Source of the DNA: Pseudomonadota bacterium
Lineage (GTDB): Bacteria; Pseudomonadota; Gammaproteobacteria; Burkholderiales; Burkholderiaceae
Length of the DNA: 10,594 nt
Assembly (NCBI GenBank): GCA_021778935.1
Contig: JAJYBQ010000061.1
Location: 1-10,594, forward strand
Direction: 5' to 3'
Part shown: in pieces, positions 6,349 through 10,594 of the stretch
Numbering within the stretch: position 1 is the stretch's first letter
How the letters are laid out: each line of letters begins with the position of its first letter
Position numbers and translations under genes: made by a program
Notes under the pieces: model-generated
What the model was told of the DNA's origin: nothing
The model's input: the letters and a program-made list of their open reading frames with translations, nothing else
Database searches by the model: none

Positions 6349-8105
6349 CGTACCTCCCTCTCCAGATCCTGGATCGTTTCCAGGGTCTGCTCCGCCATCC
6401 CACCGTCGGCCGAGCCGCGCACGAATCGCACGGCAAATCCGCAACGTTCCACGTCGCCCTCCCGGCTGAACAGGTCATAGACCAGTTCGGCGCCATTCGC
6501 GATGCAAAATTCCCGGGCCAGGTACAAGCCCAGCCCGGTTCCTTTGGCGCGACTCGTGAAAAACGGTTCGAAAACCACTGCCCGCTCCGCGGGCGGCACG
6601 CCCGGGCCATCATCCAGAACCCAGATCTGCGCAGGGTCCTCGGCGCACGCTTCGCGCAGGACGATCCGCACACAATCCCGCGCCCCCGAGGCATACCGCA
6701 CCGCATTATCGACAAGATTGAACAGGATTTGGCGCAAATGTCCCGGTTCGAATACCACGGACGCACCGACCGCTCCCTCGATGACGATGACGCCCTCGGG
6801 CACACCTCGGTCCCGTCGAAACTCCTCGACCCAGGTTTCCACGAACCGACGCACATCGAGTGGATCTCCCATCGGGGGGTCGCGCCGCGCGACGCGCAAC
6901 ACATCCTCCACCAAGCGGTTGAGTCGCGACGCATTTTCCCGCACGATCTCCACCAGCCGACGTTGCAGCGGACTGAGCGGCTCCTCCGCCAGCAACTGCC
7001 CGGCATTGCCGATCGCCCCGAGCGGGTTACGGATCTCATGTGCGATCGACGCCGTCAGCCGCCCCATGGCGGCCAACTTGAGGCGTTGCGCCCGATCTTC
7101 GATCGCGCGCAAGTCCTCGAGGAAGATGACGAACTCGCCGGACCGGGATGTGGGAGGCCGTGCAAAGCGCGCGCGCAGGGGGCGCGGCGCTTCCGCAAAC
7201 CCCGCATCGGCTCCCGTCGGGGCCGAAAACACCCACTCGTCCTGCGCCGGTCTTCCGTCCGCCGATACCGGTGACGACAGCCAGTGGCGATAGGCGCCGA
7301 CCAAGGTCGCCAGGGCCGGAAACTCGTCGAGGCGGCGCCCGGTGAGTTGCGCGCCCCGCTCCAGACCCAGGAACACGCGGGCCGCGATGTTGTTCGCACG
7401 CACCTGGGTGGTGACATCGACGACGAGAACGCCCTGTTCCATCTGAGAAATCACTAGGCGGTTGATTTCCAGCTGGCTATGCAGGTCGACCCCTCGCACA
7501 TGAGCCAGGGTCTCTTGCCGTCGCAGCCGCGTTGCCAAAAGACGCAGCAATGCCGTGATGCCGAACAGCGCCGCACCGAACAAACCTGCCTCGAACAACT
7601 GCGCGCCCGCCTGGCCCTGACGGACACTGCGCAAAAACGCGTCCGCGAGCAGGACCACCACCGCGATCGACGAAATGAAGAACGCGGGACCGGTCGGCAG
7701 AATCACCGACGCCCCCGCCACCGGCAGGAGATAGAACACCGCGAATTCGCTGCGAATGCCACCGCCCAACACGACGAGGACCGTCGCACAGAGGAGGTCC
7801 ACGCTGAACTGAACGCTGAGCTGCGCCGTGAAGTGGCGCCGGGCCAGGACCGCCATGGCGGCCAAGGCCATCGCCAGGACGCAGTACACGCCCAGGACGA
7901 CCGTGATCTCGTGGGGTGACCCCGCCGACGCACTCGCCTCGATCGGAACGGAGAACAGCAGCGCAAACACCAGGGCGAAGACCACCGCGGCCACCCGGAC
8001 CAACGACAGTACCCGAAGCGCCCGCCATACGGGCCGCACGACTAGTCCGACCGCCTCCCCGCGGGACGCGTCAACCGTGCGCGATGTGTCGGCAGATTGC
8101 GCCAT
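6336..8105 (-). CDS. pilS: Type IV pilus sensor histidine kinase PilS
   Basis: Membrane sensor kinase, 589 aa, partner of PilR. The N-terminal third has about six hydrophobic segments (roughly 30-53, 67-88, 100-116, 120-138, 141-157, 170-192), the PilS layout, with no large periplasmic domain. A PAS-like region follows (about 213-330), then the HisKA dimerisation helix with phospho-acceptor H356 in SIAHEIRNPLGAI. The ATPase domain shows the N box (NLVDNAVRY, 463-471), DDGPG (498-502), FEPFFTS and KGTGLGL (521-527), so the kinase looks fully active. The ATG at 8105 follows the PP0621 stop by 18 bases without an obvious Shine-Dalgarno; the C-terminus overlaps pilR by 13 bases. In Pseudomonas, PilS responds to pilin in the membrane; whether it does so here is inference. 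Confidence 0.94.
   Translation of the reverse strand: MAQSADTSRTVDASRGEAVGLVVRPVWRALRVLSLVRVAAVVFALVFALLFSVPIEASASAGSPHEITVVLGVYCVLAMALAAMAVLARRHFTAQLSVQFSVDLLCATVLVVLGGGIRSEFAVFYLLPVAGASVILPTGPAFFISSIAVVVLLADAFLRSVRQGQAGAQLFEAGLFGAALFGITALLRLLATRLRRQETLAHVRGVDLHSQLEINRLVISQMEQGVLVVDVTTQVRANNIAARVFLGLERGAQLTGRRLDEFPALATLVGAYRHWLSSPVSADGRPAQDEWVFSAPTGADAGFAEAPRPLRARFARPPTSRSGEFVIFLEDLRAIEDRAQRLKLAAMGRLTASIAHEIRNPLGAIGNAGQLLAEEPLSPLQRRLVEIVRENASRLNRLVEDVLRVARRDPPMGDPLDVRRFVETWVEEFRRDRGVPEGVIVIEGAVGASVVFEPGHLRQILFNLVDNAVRYASGARDCVRIVLREACAEDPAQIWVLDDGPGVPPAERAVVFEPFFTSRAKGTGLGLYLAREFCIANGAELVYDLFSREGDVERCGFAVRFVRGSADGGMAEQTLETIQDLEREVRWGD
6352..6357 (-). promoter_or_regulatory. Ribosome binding site that decides the pilR start
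   Basis: GGAGGT on the minus strand, inside the last codons of pilS, three bases before GTG 6348. It is a perfect core Shine-Dalgarno at a shorter than usual distance. It is the main reason for choosing this GTG over the far-upstream ATG at 6444. Its place inside pilS suggests coupled translation. Confidence 0.55.
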
Positions 8106-8123
8106 GGGAACGCCCGGCGCACG

Positions 8124-8372
8124 CTACCCGGAGTGCCCCTGGTGCTCCGGGCAGCACACCCATCGCCCGTCGCGCTCCCGCAGCGCCTCGGACTCGGGTA
8201 CATATCCGCCGCAATGCGTGCAGCGCACCATGTTCTCGATCCGCGGCGCATCGGCGCGTGGATGTCCTCCCGAGGTACGGCGGCGCGCCGAATCGTCGCC
8301 GCCCAGGCGGCGCAGCGCCGAAACGACCAGTCCACCAACCAGAAGCCAAAAAAACAGCCGGCTCACTGCCAT
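8124..8372 (-). CDS. PP0621-type small membrane-anchored zinc-ribbon protein
   Basis: An 82-aa protein of unknown function. It begins with one hydrophobic helix (about 4-20, SRLFFWLLVGGLVVSAL), then a basic linker (21-48). The C-terminal putative metal site is C51-x2-C54 and C73-C74-x2-H77 (VRCTHCGGYVPESEAL then WVCCPEH). This matches my memory of the uncharacterised PP0621 family found in beta- and gammaproteobacteria. Five potential metal ligands in two clusters suggest a zinc ribbon; metal binding is not proven by sequence. The ATG at 8372 overlaps the upstream gene by 10 bases. GTG at 8366 would give a 4-base GTGA overlap and a better-spaced GGGGA ribosome site; either start may be used, changing only two residues. 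It lies between ypjD and pilS in one apparent operon. Confidence 0.83.
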   Translation of the reverse strand: MAVSRLFFWLLVGGLVVSALRRLGGDDSARRRTSGGHPRADAPRIENMVRCTHCGGYVPESEALRERDGRWVCCPEHQGHSG

Positions 8373-9205
8373 CCCCGGTCGAGGATCACTTCGAACACGA
8401 AACGGCTGCCGACATACGCCAGCAGCAGCAACGCGAAGCCGGTGAACATCCAGCGCTGCGCCACCTTGCCGCGCCAACCAAAACCATAGCGCCCCGCAAG
8501 CAGGGTCGCGAACACGAACCACGCGGTGATCGAGAAGACCGTTTTGTGATCCACCCGGATCGGCCGACCGAACAACTCTTCGGAAAAGAAAATGCCGCTC
8601 CCCAGCGACGTCGTCAGCAGCACGAACCCCGCAGCAATCTGGCGGAAGATCAGTGATTCGAGGGACAGAAGCGGCGGCAATTGCGTGATCAACGTATCGA
8701 CGGAGCGCGATGACTCGCGGCGGGGGCGATGCAGCCGCCGGGCCACGATGTTCATCAGTACGCCGTGCAAGGCGGCAATGGTGAAAAGGCTGTAGGCGAG
8801 GATCGAAACGGAAATGTGAACGCGCAGCGCCACCGAACTTCCTTCCCCGATCTCCTCGCCCGGGAACCCCAGCGGGAGCAGGCTGCAGGCAGCCGCCAGC
8901 GGCAGGAGCAGGGTATAGAGCCCACCCAGCGGCAGAAAAAAATCCTCCACCCACAGGAATACGCTCGCCACGAACATCATCGCCGACAGGGCCTGCGCGA
9001 ATCCGAACCGCAATCCCCCGCCACCGAAGATGTCGCCGGCCAGCAGTACCCCGTGCCCCAGCACCGCAAGGGGCAATGCGCCGACAACCCATCCCGGGAG
9101 CCGGCGTGCCCCCTCCCGTAACGACCGCCACGCGCCATATGCCGCGGCAAGGTACAGTCCCGCGACCACGAGGTACGCCGCGCCGTAGAATGCTTCGGTT
9201 TGCAT
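8363..9205 (-). CDS. ypjD: YpjD/HemX-like inner membrane protein, cytochrome c assembly family
   Basis: A 280-aa polytopic membrane protein of the CcsA/CcmC/HemX superfamily. About eight hydrophobic segments are visible (roughly 6-25, 38-58, 66-87, 94-112, 128-152, 188-206, 223-238, 253-272). Histidines at 51 (LGHGVLL), 130 (LRVHISVSILAYSLF), 147 and 220 (VDHKTVFSI) fall in or near membrane segments and could bind heme. The WWD heme-handling motif of true CcsA and CcmC is not seen, so a heme-export role cannot be assumed. Family members lie opposite ffh in many proteobacteria, as here. The start ATG 9205 is the first in the frame and has a weak AGGT before it. It is the first gene of the ypjD-PP0621-pilS-pilR-ampD cluster and overlaps the next gene by 10 bases. 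Its role in this organism is unknown. Confidence 0.88.
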   Translation of the reverse strand: MQTEAFYGAAYLVVAGLYLAAAYGAWRSLREGARRLPGWVVGALPLAVLGHGVLLAGDIFGGGGLRFGFAQALSAMMFVASVFLWVEDFFLPLGGLYTLLLPLAAACSLLPLGFPGEEIGEGSSVALRVHISVSILAYSLFTIAALHGVLMNIVARRLHRPRRESSRSVDTLITQLPPLLSLESLIFRQIAAGFVLLTTSLGSGIFFSEELFGRPIRVDHKTVFSITAWFVFATLLAGRYGFGWRGKVAQRWMFTGFALLLLAYVGSRFVFEVILDRGWQ

Positions 9206-9243
9206 GTCGACCTATATACCACGCCCCTGGCAGACTTTCCCAA
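9206..9243. promoter_or_regulatory. 38-base divergent spacer with a symmetric TATATA
   Basis: The only non-coding DNA between ypjD (minus) and ffh (plus). TATATA at 9213-9218 is its own reverse complement and could be a -10 hexamer for both directions. For ypjD the best -35 is TTGGGA with a long 19-base spacer, and the -10 would be only 7 bases from the ATG, implying a nearly leaderless mRNA. For ffh no good -35 is seen, and no Shine-Dalgarno precedes its ATG. Promoters inside either gene are not excluded. Confidence 0.35.
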
Positions 9244-10594
9244 ATGCTCGATCAAATCACCGACCGCTTTTCCCGAATCGTCAAGCAGATGCGCGGCCAG
9301 ACGCGGCTGACGGAAACCAATACGCAGGAGATGTTGCGGGAGGTGCGCCTGGCGCTGCTCGAAGCGGACGTCGCCCTGCCCGTCGTGCGGGATTTCGTCG
9401 CGCGGATCCGCGACCAGGCACTCGGCCAGGACGTGCTCGGCAGTCTGACTCCGGGGCAGACCCTGGTCGGGATCGTGCACCGGGAACTGGCGCAACTGAT
9501 GGGCGGCGACCTGCCGGCCGCGGATCGGGAGCTGAATCTGGCCACGCAGCCGCCGGCGGTCATCCTGATGGCCGGCCTGCAGGGTTCGGGGAAAACGACG
9601 ACGGTGGGCAAGCTCGGACGCTGGCTGGCGGAACAGCGCCGCAAGAACGTGCTGGCCGTATCGGTCGACGTCTACCGCCCGGCGGCCATCGCGCAATTGC
9701 AGACCGTCTGCGAACAGGCAGGGATCGAATTCTTTCCGACGCCGCCTGGTACCCGCCCGGTCGATATCGCCCGTGCGGCGGTCGACCATGCCCGCCGGCA
9801 CCTGATCGACGTGGTACTGGTCGACACCGCGGGGCGCACCACGGTCGACGAGCCGATGATGGAGGAGATCGCCCAGCTTCACGCCACGCTGCATCCGATC
9901 GAAACGCTCTTCGTCGTTGACGCGATGCTGGGCCAGGACGCCGTGCAGACCGCATCGGCGTTCGGGGCTCGGCTGCCGCTCACCGGCGTCGTCGTCACCA
10001 AGCTCGACGGCGACGCACGAGGCGGGGTCGCCTTATCGGTGACGAAGGTCACCGGAAAACCGATCAAGTTCGCGGGAACGGCCGAGAAGCTGACCGGGCT
10101 GGAAGCGTTCGACGCGGAGCGCATGGCCGGACGGATCCTCGGCATGGGCGACATCGTGGCGCTGGTCGAGGAGGTTCGCAGTTCCGTCGATCTGGGCGCG
10201 GCCGAGAAACTGGCCAAACGGATGCAGACCGGAGCGCGATTCGATCTCAACGACTTCCGGGACCAGATCGCGCAAATGCGGCGCATGGGCGGGTTGGGCG
10301 GGGTCATCGACAAGCTGCCGGCGCAGTTGTCGCAGGCCGCCGGCCAACTCGACCCGAAGGTGGCCGAGCGCCAGATCCGGCGCATGGAGGGCATGATCCA
10401 GTCGATGACGCCAGCGGAGCGCACCAAGCCGGAACTGATCAAGGCCTCGCGCAAGCGGCGCATCGCCGCGGGGGCGGGCGTGCCGGTGCAAGAGGTCAAC
10501 CGCCTGCTGGCGCAATACGAGCAGATGAACACCGTGATGAAGCAGATGCGCAAGGGCGGGCTGGCGAAGATGATGCGGGCGTTCGGGTCGATGA
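9244..10594 (+). CDS. ffh: Signal recognition particle GTPase Ffh (3' end cut by window)
   Basis: SRP54 homologue; with 4.5S RNA it binds signal sequences on translating ribosomes and docks with FtsY at the membrane. 450 codons are visible with no stop; bacterial Ffh is usually about 450-460 aa, so little is missing. The N domain (about 1-90) has the ALLEADVAL motif. The G domain shows P-loop GLQGSGKTTT (111-120), DVYRPAAIAQL (142-152), DTAGR (194-198), GQDAVQTA (230-237), TKLDGDARGG (252-261) and the closing loop GTAEK (278-282), followed by GRILGMGDI. The Met-rich M domain (about 320-450) contains the RNA-binding helix SRKRRIAAGAG (402-412) and many methionines near the C-terminus. The ATG at 9244 gives the standard MLDQITDRFS start. 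The reading frame runs off the window edge. Confidence 0.97.
   Translation, partial: MLDQITDRFSRIVKQMRGQTRLTETNTQEMLREVRLALLEADVALPVVRDFVARIRDQALGQDVLGSLTPGQTLVGIVHRELAQLMGGDLPAADRELNLATQPPAVILMAGLQGSGKTTTVGKLGRWLAEQRRKNVLAVSVDVYRPAAIAQLQTVCEQAGIEFFPTPPGTRPVDIARAAVDHARRHLIDVVLVDTAGRTTVDEPMMEEIAQLHATLHPIETLFVVDAMLGQDAVQTASAFGARLPLTGVVVTKLDGDARGGVALSVTKVTGKPIKFAGTAEKLTGLEAFDAERMAGRILGMGDIVALVEEVRSSVDLGAAEKLAKRMQTGARFDLNDFRDQIAQMRRMGGLGGVIDKLPAQLSQAAGQLDPKVAERQIRRMEGMIQSMTPAERTKPELIKASRKRRIAAGAGVPVQEVNRLLAQYEQMNTVMKQMRKGGLAKMMRAFGSM

Noticed and set aside
6349..6444. pilR start at the ATG at 6444
   Set aside because: It would overlap pilS by 109 bases and add a low-complexity Arg/Gly stretch before the receiver domain. 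GTG 6348 behind GGAGGT is more plausible.
8124..9131. Long minus-strand frame continuing upstream of the PP0621-type gene across ypjD
   Set aside because: Only its last 82 codons show a coherent protein; the upstream part is an out-of-frame shadow of ypjD.
9229..9245. Sigma54 promoter (TGGCA...) before ffh
   Set aside because: The -24 half resembles TGGCAC, but the -12 TTGC at the required spacing is absent.
10075..10089. Unusual Ffh closing loop GTAEK instead of the E. coli GVGEK
   Set aside because: This loop varies in the family (I recall GVSEK in Thermus and GVAEK-like forms in betaproteobacteria), so it is lineage variation rather than a defect.

Overview
The window is GC-rich chromosomal DNA, almost entirely coding. 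It most likely comes from a betaproteobacterium, possibly close to Rhodocyclales or Nitrosomonadales. This is inferred from gene order and protein character: ffh faces a cytochrome-c-assembly-type membrane gene, followed by a small PP0621-type gene, pilS, pilR, ampD, nrdA and nrdB. NrdA and NrdB look like the Pseudomonas/betaproteobacterial class Ia type (NrdA with two ATP-cones, NrdB starting MLxWD with a long N-terminal tail). No mobile element, CRISPR array, tRNA or rRNA was seen.

Layout from left to right. The minus strand carries nrdB (1-1176, missing its last codon or so) and nrdA (1201-4113), both subunits of aerobic ribonucleotide reductase. A 166-base gap (4114-4279) holds the likely nrdAB control region: a weak sigma70-type promoter covered by two NrdR-box-like sequences spaced exactly 31 bases apart. 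Further right, and transcribed first, is a compact minus-strand cluster: ypjD/hemX-like (8363-9205), a PP0621-type zinc-ribbon membrane protein (8124-8372), the sensor kinase pilS (6336-8105), the sigma54-dependent regulator pilR (4858-6348) and the amidase ampD (4280-4861). Neighbouring genes there overlap or are at most 18 bases apart, which suggests co-transcription and translational coupling. Across only 38 bases, ffh (9244 to the window end, plus strand) is transcribed in the opposite direction.

How the genes work together: PilS senses a membrane signal and phosphorylates PilR, which with RpoN activates type IV pilin transcription. AmpD recycles anhydro-muropeptides. YpjD and the PP0621 protein have no firm function but share the operon. 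NrdAB makes dNDPs for DNA synthesis, probably under NrdR repression when dATP is high. Ffh is the SRP GTPase.

No wholly new biological system is visible: this is a conserved housekeeping and regulatory neighbourhood. The observations most worth a second look are the NrdR-box pair over the nrdA promoter, a nine-G tract in pilR where any one-base slip removes the DNA-binding domain, the uncharacterised zinc-ribbon gene inside the pilSR operon, and a symmetric TATATA in the 38-base divergent spacer.
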